From Neonectria sp. B-13 (Eukaryota; Ascomycota; Sordariomycetes; Hypocreales; Nectriaceae): 64,000 bases of DNA. Numbering within the stretch: position 1 is the stretch's first letter; the number at the start of each line of letters is the position of its first letter. The notes beneath the pieces are model-generated. The model did no database searches and was not told where the DNA came from. It was given only the letters and a program-made list of their open reading frames with translations. Made by a program: the position numbers and the translations under genes. The DNA lies in assembly GCA_002682825.1 (NCBI GenBank), contig NOKP01000038.1, positions 1 to 64,000 of the forward strand, in the 5' to 3' direction. Shown piece after piece: positions 34,898-45,115 of this stretch.

Positions 34898-36299
34898 ATG
34901 GCCACCAAATATTTGGCTACCTGGGCCTTGGCCCTTCAATTTGGCAACCTGACGGATCCGGTCATCGAAAACGCTGTCAAGAGCGTCTACAACTGGGCAG
35001 GATGTGCCATAGGCGGCTTCGCTCTACCTACTGCCGGCACTGCTCTCAATGTCATGACTCCATTCGCTGGAGCAAACGGGACATCGTCCATCCTCGGCTC
35101 TGGCGACTATGTGGACGTTAAGACGGCAGCTCTGATCAACGGCATCGCGTCTCATGTGGACGACTACGATGATACGCACCCCGATAACCCACTTCATCCT
35201 TCCGGGCCTGTTGCATCTGCCCTACTTGCCATTGCTGAATACATTGCCCCTGTGTCGGGACAAGACTTCTTGACGGCATTCATTGCGGGCGTGGAAACCG
35301 AGTGTAAACTCGCCCTCGCCGTCTACCCAGAGCATTACAACGTTGGATGGCGTAAGTTTCCCATGATTCTATTTTGAAGACATTGCTCTAATACTCTCAC
35401 TGGTAGACATCACCAGTACCACAGGCTCGATCGGCGCTGCTGTTGCTGTGGGCAAGCTTCTTGGGCTCAGCACCACGCAACTCCAGAAAGCCATCAGCAT
35501 CGCATCTGTTCAAGTCATTGGCATGCATGAGTCCTTCGGCACAGAGACCAAGCCTTTCCATGTTGGTGCTGCCGCGCAGGCTGGTCTCACTTCAGCGCTG
35601 CTTGCCCAGGGCGGGTTTGGTGGTTCACTTGAAGGCCTCGAGGCAGAGCGAGGCTGGTCTCATGTCATCAGCACCCGTGAGAACTTGACGGATGTGTTTG
35701 AGACATTGGGACAGACCTGGGAGGTCAGCAGGAACACGTTCAAGCCTTTTCCTTGCGACCGCATCATTCACGCGGCAATTGATGGTTGGATCCAGATCCA
35801 CGACCAAGCGAGCGAACTTGGCTTGGATATCGCCACTATCACCAACGTCACAGCACGCACGCATCCTCGGGCCCTATTCTTGACCGACGACCCTACGCCA
35901 GAAACCGGACTCGCAGGCAAGTTCAGCGTCTATCACGCCGCAGCCATTGCACTCATCTACGGCGAAGCCACGCCACTCCAGTTCACCGACGAGGTTGTCC
36001 AAAACACGACCGTCATTGCACTGCGGGAGAAGGTCCATGTGACTAGTGATACGACTGTTGCTTCGCACGAGGCGTATGTGGCTGTCGAATTCGAAGACGG
36101 AACCATCTTAGACGTGCACGTCGAGCATGCTATCGGCAGCGAGGAGAATCCCTTGTCGGCAGAGTTTCTTCAAAAGAAGTTCTTGGATCATGTTGGCGCT
36201 CACATTGGGGAGACAAGAGCTGCGAAAGCCTTCAAAGCATTCTCTAACATTCTCAATACCACTGACGTTGGGACGCTTTACAAGCAATTTAAGGCTTAA
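34898..36299 (+). CDS. MmgE/PrpD family protein
   Basis: Two exons (34898-35351, 35407-36299) with a 55-base intron splitting a His codon; 448 residues, the usual length for the family. Signature segments are HVDDYDDTHPDN (substrate-site Asp cluster), HPSGPVASALLA, GSIGAAVAVGKLLGL, FGTETKPFHVGAAAQAG and TFKPFPCDR. Family members include 2-methylcitrate dehydratase and cis-aconitate decarboxylase, which add or remove water or CO2 on tricarboxylates. No mitochondrial leader is evident, so it is probably cytosolic. In this setting it may process a tricarboxylate-like product of ring cleavage; that is inference. It sits tail to tail with the muconate cyclase gene. Confidence 0.92.
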
Positions 36300-36998
36300 G
36301 TTGTATAAGGGTAAGGACAAAATTTGGACTTATTCAAATTCCACCCTATTATAAATCATTAACTATATTCTATATTCTAGCTAGAGAATATTAGTAGTTA
36401 TAGTCTTAGGCTAAAGTCTCATTATCCCTAAATCATCCGTTTATAGATGTATCAATACACGCACAACCTACTGTTGCATGCGATTTGATCTCAGCTATAT
36501 TAGCTATTAGCAAAGTTCGGAGCGTATGAAAACAAGATGAAGAAAATAGAAAGCATTGTCTTATAGTTCGGGCCTGACCGGTGAGCAATAGTCACTGATC
36601 TTGTGTGTGACACGCTCCAAGAGTGCTAGCTCAACCGTCCTATCGAATTGGTTGTCCGCTCCTTCAAGGGCGAGTTGTTAGCACAATGGCCAAAATACAC
36701 AGGTCTAACATGCAGCACTCCTTAATGTCTTGCTAATCACAAACCACTAAGAATTGCCCAAAAAAACGTACGCCAAGCTTTTATTGCTCTTTTTATTCGA
36801 TGAAAAAGCTGTCAGCCATATTTCTTAGGTACAAACTTAGTGAAACGAAGTGAATTCACAAGATCCAAGTCAATCTTTTGACAAGAATTGTGTTTAAATA
36901 TCTACACTTGTCATAATCTTCCTTTCAACCTTGCAGTCAATAATTACATTGTTGCCGCAGTATTATGCGGAGAAAAGAAAATTGCTGTTGCAAGGGCT
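36300..36998. other. Convergent intergenic region
   Basis: 3' flanks of two converging genes; slightly AT-rich near 36340-36400. No gene or repeat assigned. Confidence 0.5.
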
Positions 36999-38485
36999 CT
37001 AATCCAGCCAGGTAGCCTCATAGGGCGTCTGGTTGTCTGGGTAGTGCAGGGAGGCAACAACGTCCAGCGACTTCTTTGAAGGCGTCCAGCCCAATATGTA
37101 CATCCAGCCTTCTGATGTGTCGGTTAGGTACATGTAGTCAGTAATGCCATTGGGTTTGCTGTTCGTCTGGTCTTCCCAAGGAGCCACTCTAAGACCACCC
37201 GCAGAACCAAGAGTCACCGGTGCCTCATAGAACGCCACTGCCTTTTCCTTCTTGAGACGTCCATGCTTGTCCAGAGCAAAGGCGGCAACATATCCATTCG
37301 CTTCAGTGTTGTTCCAGCTTCGAGTACTAGTGAATAAATACTTTCCGTCACGGGACATTTGGACGGTGTTGCTGCGGAATGTGTAGGTGCCTCTCACATC
37401 TGCCCAAGTGGTCAATTTCTCCTCGGCAGCCACGATATTTTGAGTTCACTCACCACTGGGAATAGCGCTGGCGCGCTGAATATGCTCTAATCGGGTGTCA
37501 TGAATCTTATAAACATCAAGCCATTGAGCTATCGAAGTTATTTCCCACTTACTCAATATTGAGCTTCACATCGAGGTACTCACTATGTTCAGTAATCTAT
37601 CAAGGGTCATGTTAGGTAAGTTTCACCAAATAGTTTGCGTGACAAAATCTATGACAACTCACCACATATAGAAGCTTTCCATCCTTGCTGGGATAAGAGT
37701 TTCGAGGGCCATCACCTTCTGTCGGGCTCAGGTTGATGGACAAGGGAGTAGCATTGCCGTCTTCCGCAATGTCATACATGAATATGGAGTTCATCCCCCT
37801 TTGAGTCCAGTTAGCTTGAAGCCATCTTGCACAGCAGCACAATGGCTTACAGATGCGGGACAAATCCCTTGCGGTTAACGTTGACGTCGAATGCATGGGC
37901 GCCATAGAGCTTAGACAGTGCGAATCAGTATCCACCGAGGCACAAAAAATGTTTGTATGACGGAGAAGTCATGAAAGGCTCACCACAGCTGCCCTGGTCT
38001 TAACCACGTTGCCAATCTCCTCTTCAGGGACCATGTAAAGCTCGTCTACTTGCTCACCAAGGCCACCTGCTTCGGTGAGGGCGTGAATGTGGGCAGTCGA
38101 GCCACCAGATGAGAAGGCGTAGTTGCCATCGTCGGAAAAGTAGCAGGACGATGAAGCTAATGTATTTATTAGATGGACTGTTCAAGTGTGAGGGAGTGAA
38201 CATACTGATATTGACGGTATCAATGTGAGTGAATTGATAATCTTCATCAACAGACCATGCAAACAAACGAGGAGGCTCGCTCATGGCGGTGGCATAGACA
38301 CGGTCTTTTGCAGCATTGGTAGTAACGAACTGATGCAATCCGAACCCGGGGATGGTAGCGTTCAGAGTCAACGTTTTGGCAAGTGCATCAAACGCAAGCA
38401 GAAACAGGGTCGTGTTGGTGAAGGAGCCGGAGACGAGATGGTGCACTGGGCTCACGGCCGAGCTGGAGAAGTCGATGGATGGCAT
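36999..38485 (-). CDS. Carboxy-cis,cis-muconate cyclase-like protein
   Basis: Seven exons (38206-38485, 37984-38156, 37851-37909, 37663-37798, 37584-37596, 37454-37528, 36999-37399), 378 residues, all joins in frame, including a 13-base exon. The product is a lactonase-type seven-bladed beta-propeller. Landmarks: HHLVSGSFTNTTLFLLAFD, SSCYFSDDGNYAF, LYGAHAFDVNVNRKGFVPHL, RNSYPSKDGKLLYVV, QRASAIPS, RSNTVQMSRDGKYLF and SLHYPDNQTPYEATWLD. This is the fungal 3-carboxymuconate lactonizing enzyme family, which closes 3-carboxy-cis,cis-muconate to the muconolactone in the protocatechuate branch of beta-ketoadipate breakdown. TCCGCGGA lies 253 bases before the start codon. Confidence 0.9.
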
Positions 38486-40276
38486 ATTGACTATGACCTT
38501 TCGGAAACCAGAGAATAGAGCTGCTTGTAAATGAAACTATTAGTTTGGGTGCGGTTTCTTCATGTCCCGTACAGAGATGTTTATATGTAGTTCGAAATCT
38601 TAGCTAAACACAGCATGAGGCGGTTTTCTCCGCATCTCCCCGCGGGGTCCCCGTACTACCCCAGCAGAGTCAATCTTTTCTCCATTCATTCGTTAGTTTG
38701 TGTTAGCTCTGGCTTCGGGAAATGAGCGAGGAAATTGTCCGCGGAAGATGGACCACCACAGCCAGAGTTGAAGCTGTCACAGAATGAAGTTCTAAGTAGC
38801 GCCGGACTACGGAAGGCCATAGGGATGCACACAGCTAGATGACTAATATAGTTATTTAGTGAGGTCTTGGAGAACATGCCTACCTGCGACATCTTGCAAC
38901 AACCCCACTCACGCCGCCACAATGACAGGAACACAAGGAATAAAGATACCCATTAAACAGGCCATAGACTAACTATGATCAATATAGCTATATTTTTGGG
39001 TTCCCCAGAGGTGTGGCTTGCATACTCTGTGTATCAACCCTTGGCCTTGCGGCAAGCTTCCACCCCACGCGGCATTGACTCCAATAAGCTCCGAATGACG
39101 TCCTTGGGGATAGCTTCCGTACTGCTTCTAAGCATGCTTTGAACTTTGTGATGTCCACAATCACGGTCATAATAACCAGCAAGTGAGACCCGTGGGGAAT
39201 TATTTAGTAAGTTCCAGCTCCCAGACGCCAGTCTGGTGGTTAAGTCAATACCTGAAATAAAAAGAACAAACCCAATCTGCAGTGCAAAATATTCACTTGA
39301 AGCTACCCTGCAACGACATTTGAAGCTCACGCGTCTCTTGGTCTGGTATCTGTCGCCAATCGTCCGGAGGCATTCCGACGGTCATTATCCACGGTCAATC
39401 TCCGTCAAGGGCAGGGCACAGGACCAGCCAAGTGAGGGGCGCTCAGCTCGTGGACACATGCTGCAAGTCTCGCAATCGCACGCTGAGACGTGCAAAAGGA
39501 TCACTGGTTTAACCATATAAACTCGCAGTTGTATTGTATCGATCTATACAGCTTGTTGGGTTACATCTCTTTATTGCGAGCTTGAGGAGTTTGTACTAAA
39601 GACACTAACTCTAACAGCTTGCCTAAACAGCATTGAGATAACTCCCACCGCGAAAGGTTGTCATCGAATGGCATTCAAGGCGTCAGAGCAAATAAGTGGC
39701 CAAACTACGGTTTAACATGAAGACTAGATTTCAAAATCAAGCGAGACGAAAGTTGATTATTATAGAAAGATCCTCTTGACACGTGTCGGTCAAGAATGCG
39801 TCGTGGACGGCTGTGTGGGATAGCATTATTAAGCATCTCGTGGTGGCGCTATTCTCGAGCTAAATCCGAGTCCTAGCTCCCTCCCACCTTAGATTACCAA
39901 TAACCTTACGGAGTAGGGTCAAGCCTAGTTGGCGGTAGTGCTGACGTTTCAGTGAACCGTCAACACAGTCCACATTGGCATCCCACATCGACATCCCACA
40001 TCGCCGACTTCCACTCCACGGCCGAGAAAACTCAACCGGCCCAGTGCATCTAATGCAGCAATGTCTTAGTAATCTTTAGATTTCTCATGCTGGGCTGTAT
40101 GGATCACGAAGAGAACGGCCAGTTTCCCCTGTGAAGAAGTGTAAAAGTCACAACTATAAATGTGCTGCTCAGCAAGAGTAAATCCCATCATTCTCCAATC
40201 CTACATCAGTATCTCAGTCAACTCTTCCACCCTGTTTCACTATCTCACTTGCCCTCAACACACCAATCAACTAAAG
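38486..40276. other. Long intergenic region
   Basis: The left part is the muconate-cyclase promoter, with CCCCGCGGGG (38637-38646) and TCCGCGGA (38738-38745). In 39034-39330 a minus-strand frame of 98 codons (ending GVEACRKAKG) is not assignable. The end forms the promoter of SDR 4, with a CTATAAAT box near 40154. Confidence 0.5.
38738..38745. promoter_or_regulatory. TCCGCGGA palindrome
   Basis: A perfect copy, 253 bases before the muconate-cyclase start codon. Together with 28727-28734 it gives two exact copies at nearly the same promoter position in one cluster. Confidence 0.55.
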
Positions 40277-41038
40277 ATGGCATCCAACCTTACATACCTC
40301 GTTACTGGCGGTAATAGAGGCCTCGGCAAGGGCTTCGTGGAGACCCTTCTTCAAAGACCATCGGTTACCGTCATCGCCACCGTTCGCGATTCGGTTACAG
40401 AGGGCACCACGCTGAACGAGGTACCCAAGGGCAATGGCTCCAGACTTATAATAGTCAAGTTGGACTCCAATGTGGATACGGACCCCTCCAAAGCTGTGGC
40501 TCGTTTGCAAGATGAATTCGGCGTCGCTTCTTTGGACGTCATCATTGCTAACGCCGGCATTTATGTTTCGGCTAAGCCTATGATTGACAACGACTTGAAG
40601 CAATTTCGCGACCACTTCAACACCAACACCATTGGCGTCGTAGCCCTACTTCAAGCATTCGGTCCACTTTTGAGAGCCTCAAAGACCGGCAGTCCCAAGT
40701 TCGTTGCCGTCTCGAGTGTTCTTGGCAGCATTAGCACCCAGGACAAGTTTTCTCAGCTACCGATCGGTCCGTATGGCGCGAGCAAAGCAGCCTTAAACTG
40801 GATCTTTAGAAGAATCCACTTTGAGGAACAATGGCTGACTGCCTTCGTTGTTAATCCCGGTTATGTTGTAACAGATTTATTTAAGTCATCTAGCGCAGAG
40901 TTGAACCTGGATCCTGCAGATATGGATACAATTGCGGTTGAGATAAGCGTTGGAGGAATGTTGGAAAGGATTGATTCTTCCACAAGGGAGATTGGAGGAA
41001 CGTTTCAAAATTACGATGGTACTACTCTACTCTGGTAA
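40277..41038 (+). CDS. SDR 4, norsolorinate-ketoreductase-like
   Basis: A single exon of 253 residues. Start chosen at ATG 40277 (MASNLTYLVTGGNRGLGKGF), after a pyrimidine-rich leader; the upstream in-frame ATG at 40160 lies just after a CTATAAAT box and is less likely. TGGNRGLGKG is the cofactor motif, IIANAGIY the NAG motif, AVSSVLGS the catalytic serine and YGASKAALN the Tyr-x3-Lys. The sequence pattern resembles the group of fungal NADP-dependent reductases that includes norsolorinic acid ketoreductase and toxin-pathway relatives, but no polyketide synthase lies nearby, so no pathway is assigned. The gene looks intact and stands between the catabolic cluster and the gene graveyard. Confidence 0.85.
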   Translation: MASNLTYLVTGGNRGLGKGFVETLLQRPSVTVIATVRDSVTEGTTLNEVPKGNGSRLIIVKLDSNVDTDPSKAVARLQDEFGVASLDVIIANAGIYVSAKPMIDNDLKQFRDHFNTNTIGVVALLQAFGPLLRASKTGSPKFVAVSSVLGSISTQDKFSQLPIGPYGASKAALNWIFRRIHFEEQWLTAFVVNPGYVVTDLFKSSSAELNLDPADMDTIAVEISVGGMLERIDSSTREIGGTFQNYDGTTLLW

Positions 41039-41702
41039 TTCTATAAGGGTGTCAGCAATGGCTTCGGGATTTTATCATCTTCGGTGGGTCAAGAGGTTAC
41101 CTGGTCGTTTGGAGTATAATTGGTTAAGGCAGGAAGTTGTTGCATTAACGATACTGTACGCGATTCAGCATTCAATCTTCTGGAATTGAGTTGCTGGGTT
41201 GCAAGGCTCAGGTATTGGGCCCGTACTGTTTTTCTCTTACTTATGATCTTATTGGGTTACCATACCCTTTCAAGGGTGCTATAGAGTCTCGTGTTAAAAA
41301 GAATCCATTAATTGTTCTGAGTTTAAATTCCACAGCTTTATCTTGGCTTGTTTATCAAGCTATACAGTCTCTCCTATTCTATCAGCCTTGCAATTATTTA
41401 TATTTGCTATACTACTATTAGGGGCTTTAAACGAGCTATTTCTTATTCATACACATGCACGACTTTATACAATGGTGAGGTCTCGTACAAGCGTTCTATT
41501 ATAGGAAGATATCCAATGTTTCTTCTATGTTCTGCTAATAATTCTCAATATGAACTAGAAAGTTCTTCCTCAGACTGCATCGCACTTGATAGCAATATAA
41601 GCGATTTATATTAGTGAGCGGGACTGACAGCCTTTTCCTCGTCAGCCCTCTGCGCGACTCGCTCGACATGCTGGGGTCAATTCAGCCAGCGCCACGCAAG
41701 TT
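41039..41702. other. Intergenic, AT-leaning, unassigned
   Basis: Two overlapping plus-strand frames (41191-41421, 41348-41614) are rich in Leu, Tyr and Ser, with no domain. This is possibly decayed repeat DNA. Confidence 0.4.
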
Positions 41703-42530
41703 CTAAGTCCACGAGACTTTTCTTTCCTCTCCGGGCAGACTCTCGATATCTTTGGAGGTAATTACCGCGCTGTCGACATAATAGTCGTCGTCTCCGAAAT
41801 CAGCCGCAATTTCCTCCAGAGAGAGCCCCTGTGTCTCTGGAAGCCGCCAGAGAATTGGCAAGCCACAGGCGGGGACGATGGTGAAGACCAAGTAGAACTT
41901 CCATCCGATATCGGCAAAGGTAGTCGCAGCTGACTAGGTCAGAACTGTTTGTGAGGTTAGCGCCTATCCGGGTGCACCAGCCTTCCAAAGTAGCATCGAT
42001 TGAGTCGAATGGGTCTCGGTACTTAGCGTTATGCCGAAGAGGGTGCCGACGGATGCAGCCACGCCCTTGGACCGCTCCTGCGTAGGAAAAATCTCAGAAA
42101 CATAGACGAAACAGAACGCGTCAATACAGGTGGCATAGAACGTGACCCGGGGGAAGAGCGTGACAATGCACATGATTTTGCCAACTTCGATATCCGAGCC
42201 TGCAAAGTTGGATAAAAGGCCCACTTAAGACTGAAAGCATGCAGACCAAGCCGGCCTGAATGGATGAGTATCGTGAAAGTAACCGAATATTGGATTGAGG
42301 TACTTAGGACACCAATACACAGTAGTTTGACGCGGCCCACAAGATCCACAATCATGCTCGACGCAACGTTCAGGACGGAGGCCCATGTGAGATATACCGC
42401 GTACAGTAGAAGTGGGCGAGAACGGGTTTGGCCGATGCTCTCCCATAGCATGATCTGTACGGAAGGTCAGCAAAGGCCAGATGAGTTGAGACGCAGCTGG
42501 GCAATGCTAAATGCCCATACCGTAGTTATA
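41703..42530 (-). pseudogene. Truncated sugar-transporter-type MFS gene
   Basis: Minus-strand pieces follow the order of the C-terminal half of fungal sugar porters: SSMIVDLVGRVKLL (inter-helix loop), TFYATCIDAFCFVYVSEIFP (helix 10 and PES-like motif), FADIGWKFYLVFTIVPACG and RLPETQGLSLEEIAADFGD (PETKG motif). A plausible intron joins the last two blocks (about 41934-42017). A frame change with a stop occurs around 42225, and everything before the middle of the protein is missing; upstream of 42460 only stop-containing sequence follows. It is therefore a broken or truncated gene. Confidence 0.65.
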
Positions 42531-43119
42531 TACAATTAGACCAGCTGACACAAGCAGAACCGAGCTGCTCTAAGTGATTTGGACCTTGTTTCTGGCCCTC
42601 ATTAGTCCTTCCCCTCGGCGCCGAAGCCCTCCGCCTTTGACACTTGTTGTTGCAGGGTCCCCGGATCTTGAAATCCTGGACTGGCGGATAGTGCGACGCT
42701 GCCCCATGGGCCATCCATCAGCTCCAGGGCAGGGAAGTCTTTGGCCTTGATTTCAAGACCTGACCGGCCGGTCTGGGTTGACTATTATTGTCCCTTTGCT
42801 GGTGGCCGCCCCTGTCAACAGGTAGATTCCTATTAATCACGTTGAAGATAGAGATGATATCATTTTGTCCCACAGAACAAATGAACTCGGGGGCTTCCTT
42901 GCAGGGCCCTTCTCGCGTCCGTGTTTGACATGGCTGGAATACCGGCCTAGTTTACTATCTCGGCCTTGTATTGAGCCAGCCGTTTCCTCAGACTCCCTCC
43001 GAGACTCACCAAGACGTTCGTGTCACTAAGTGTGTACTTGCCCAATTTCGTTCCGCGAAGCCACAGCTAAGTAGTCACGAGTCGTTGCCGAACACTGATA
43101 GCGTCGTCCTTGACGCGGA

Positions 43120-43362
43120 TATCGACACCGACATCCCGCCAACAAGGCCTCGGCGCTGGGAGACGACTGTATCCAGCGCGCGTCCGAGCTGATGCTGTTG
43201 GACCGCACGTACAGCGCCCGCGAGATGAAGGACTGGGGCATCGTGAACATCGTCATCGAGGACGCCCGTATCAAGAACGAAGCTATCGGCGTGGCCCAGG
43301 AAATCAGCGCCAACATCCCCGGCTCGGTCATCACCAGCCGCGAGGGCCTGCGACTCGGGTAG
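43120..43362 (+). pseudogene. Enoyl-CoA hydratase/isomerase C-terminal remnant
   Basis: The forward frame ending at TAG 43360-43362 reads RASELMLLDRTYSAREMKDW, then GIVNIVIED, EAIGVAQEIS and GSVITSREGLRLG. That is the order of the crotonase fold after the active site (the GLV/GIVN segment). There is no N-terminal half with the oxyanion-hole residues, no start codon and no continuing exon, so it is a remnant. Confidence 0.6.
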
Positions 43363-43399
43363 GAGCCGGTTGAGCCAACCTTCGCCACCGAGATACTGG

Positions 43400-43840
43400 G
43401 CAGGGGCATATACGGACGGATGGACTGGACAGGGCTGAGAACATAAAGAAGGGCTTATCCAGCTTCATGGAGAAGAGGACCGAGGTTCGATATTGGTCGA
43501 CAATATCCTGGGGCCGCCTGAATCTTGGTGATGGTGGCGGTATGGCCCTGTAGAAGCGAACTGATTGAGCCCGCAGACACAGCATCGCAACGCCCAAGCC
43601 TTGTTTCAACTAGGCCGGGAAACAAATATGACGACATACCGGCTTCCCGTCGAGCAGTCTAAACTTGTCTCCGGCTGCCAGGATTACAGACGGAGCATAG
43701 ACCGGATACCCGCTGCTCTTCATCATTGGCATGCCCTGATTCTGAATCCCACCTGGGTGCCAAGGCTGAAAGAAGATGGTGCCTCGTTCCCGATGAACAG
43801 CGTCCGTCACCCTCTTCCACGTCGACACGTTCCCATTCCG
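43400..43840 (-). pseudogene. Old yellow enzyme fragment
   Basis: A minus-strand frame contains TWKRVTDAVHRERGTIFFQP, then WHPGG and PSVILAAGDKFRLLDGKP, which match the FMN-oxidoreductase (OYE) segment normally reading as Trp-lysine-x-VxDAVH..FxQLWHxGR; the Arg of that motif is gone. A short later frame (PQDIVDQYRTS) fits the next OYE helix. The rest of the barrel is missing. It overlaps the boundary of the crotonase remnant on the other strand. Confidence 0.45.
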
Positions 43841-44244
43841 GCCAGCTGCCCGGTGATGGTGCTTCCTTCCTGCGGACGGAACTGAGAAACGTCGTCACTG
43901 TCAGCACGTTCAAAGGAAGGGGGGAGGCTTGCCAAGGGACACCCTGGGTTGCGGAGATTTGGTACGATACTTCCGTAAGCACCAAGGCGGGGGAATCGGT
44001 AGGCATAAGTTACTTAGACTACTAACTTACCTAACGACAATGGGACCTGACCGGCAGTTGGTATTCGCAGCCATCCATTTTCAGGTTGCCAAGCAACAGG
44101 CTGCTAAGTAGAATTTTCCATCCAGCGAGTCTGGCATAGAGGGAGGCAAATCATCCATCAGTGCGAGAACGAGTCTGACGGAGGACACATGTTGCTATCT
44201 TATTTTGTTCTACTGACGAGCGATATTACTTGAAGGAGGCTCTC

Positions 44245-45081
44245 CTAATCGTGCCACCGCATTGTCGAAATAACCCCGCCATCGATGAGGTAATCGTTGC
44301 CAGTGATGAAAGACGATTCCTCGCGGCTCAAGAATGCCACCATGTTCGCAATGTCCTCCGCCGTGCCCAGCCTACCAACGGGCGACAGCTCGGCTCGTTC
44401 CTTGATCAATGCGCCATGATCACCTTCGAGCTCCTGGCGCCCCATACTAGTGGAGATCACGCCGGGACTGATTGAATTCAGCCTCGAACCTTTGAGCCCC
44501 CAGGCACGAGCCGCCGCCTGTACTCGCACAATATTGCCACGCTTGGCAATGACATAAGCTGTCACCCGGCCCTGCTGGCTGGAGTTATCAAGGTCGATGC
44601 TTGGATGGTCCAAGAGCTGGTCTCTTGGTGCGGTGGCGAGATGACGCTCCAACTCTGGCGATAACACCTCCATGTAGGCCGCCATGCTGGCCACACAGAC
44701 CAGGCTCGTCCCGTGCTGTACGTGGGGCAAGAACGCATCGATAACATTCGCGGTGCCCAGAAGATCAACCTCGTAGATGCGGCGGGCAGGAGCCATTGCT
44801 GGCGACAAGCCTGCAGTGTGTACGATTGCCTTGATAGGGCCGGCTGTAGCAGCGGCCTGAGCCAGGGCGCTGACGGAGGCGAAGTCTGAGATGTCGACTC
44901 GAGAGGTCTCCACAGTGTGGCCTTCCGCCACGAGTGTCTCCTGAGCTGCGGACAGAACAGCGTCGGAGAAATCGGCGAGAAACACCTGTCGCCCAGAGCC
45001 GAGGCGACGCGCGGTGGCCAGGCCCATGCCGCCGCCGCCGATGATAACAATGACGCTCCGGGTGGTGCTTTGGATAGCCAT
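44245..45081 (-). CDS. Short-chain dehydrogenase/reductase (SDR 2)
   Basis: A single exon of 278 residues. Cofactor motif GGGGMGLATA (residues 15-24), Asp in VFLADF, catalytic Ser132 (VCVAS), Tyr176 and Lys180 (TAYVIAKR), SPGVISTSMG, and a closing NDYLIDGG. It shares with SDR 1 (12300-13121) the unusual HxAGxSP segment, VDLLGTA, the long insertion before the catalytic Tyr and the INxGLVDGG-type tail, so the two are paralogues of one subfamily. The upstream region carries the box GTATGCGG-N2-ATAACGGACG 15 bases before the start codon and a GCGGGCCGCC palindrome 262 bases before it. Substrate unknown. Confidence 0.88.
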   Translation of the reverse strand: MAIQSTTRSVIVIIGGGGMGLATARRLGSGRQVFLADFSDAVLSAAQETLVAEGHTVETSRVDISDFASVSALAQAAATAGPIKAIVHTAGLSPAMAPARRIYEVDLLGTANVIDAFLPHVQHGTSLVCVASMAAYMEVLSPELERHLATAPRDQLLDHPSIDLDNSSQQGRVTAYVIAKRGNIVRVQAAARAWGLKGSRLNSISPGVISTSMGRQELEGDHGALIKERAELSPVGRLGTAEDIANMVAFLSREESSFITGNDYLIDGGVISTMRWHD

Positions 45082-45095
45082 GGTTTGCGTGCTGT

Positions 45096-45115
45096 GTATG
45101 CGGTGATAACGGACG
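45096..45115 (+). promoter_or_regulatory. Box shared with the SDR 1 promoter
   Basis: GTATGCGGTGATAACGGACG, 18 of 20 bases identical to 13241-13260. It is 15 bases before the SDR 2 start codon, so it may lie in the 5' leader, and includes CGG-N6-CGG. Confidence 0.5.

Noticed and set aside
22594..38485. Identity with the known Fusarium benzoxazolinone-detoxification (FDB) clusters
   Set aside because: A dienelactone-hydrolase-like gene and an MFS gene are shared features, but the hallmark gamma-lactamase (metallo-beta-lactamase) and N-malonyltransferase are absent, so the match was not accepted.
40277..41038. Secondary-metabolite (polyketide) cluster around the norsolorinate-reductase-like SDR
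   Set aside because: No polyketide synthase, NRPS, terpene synthase or P450 is visible anywhere in the window.
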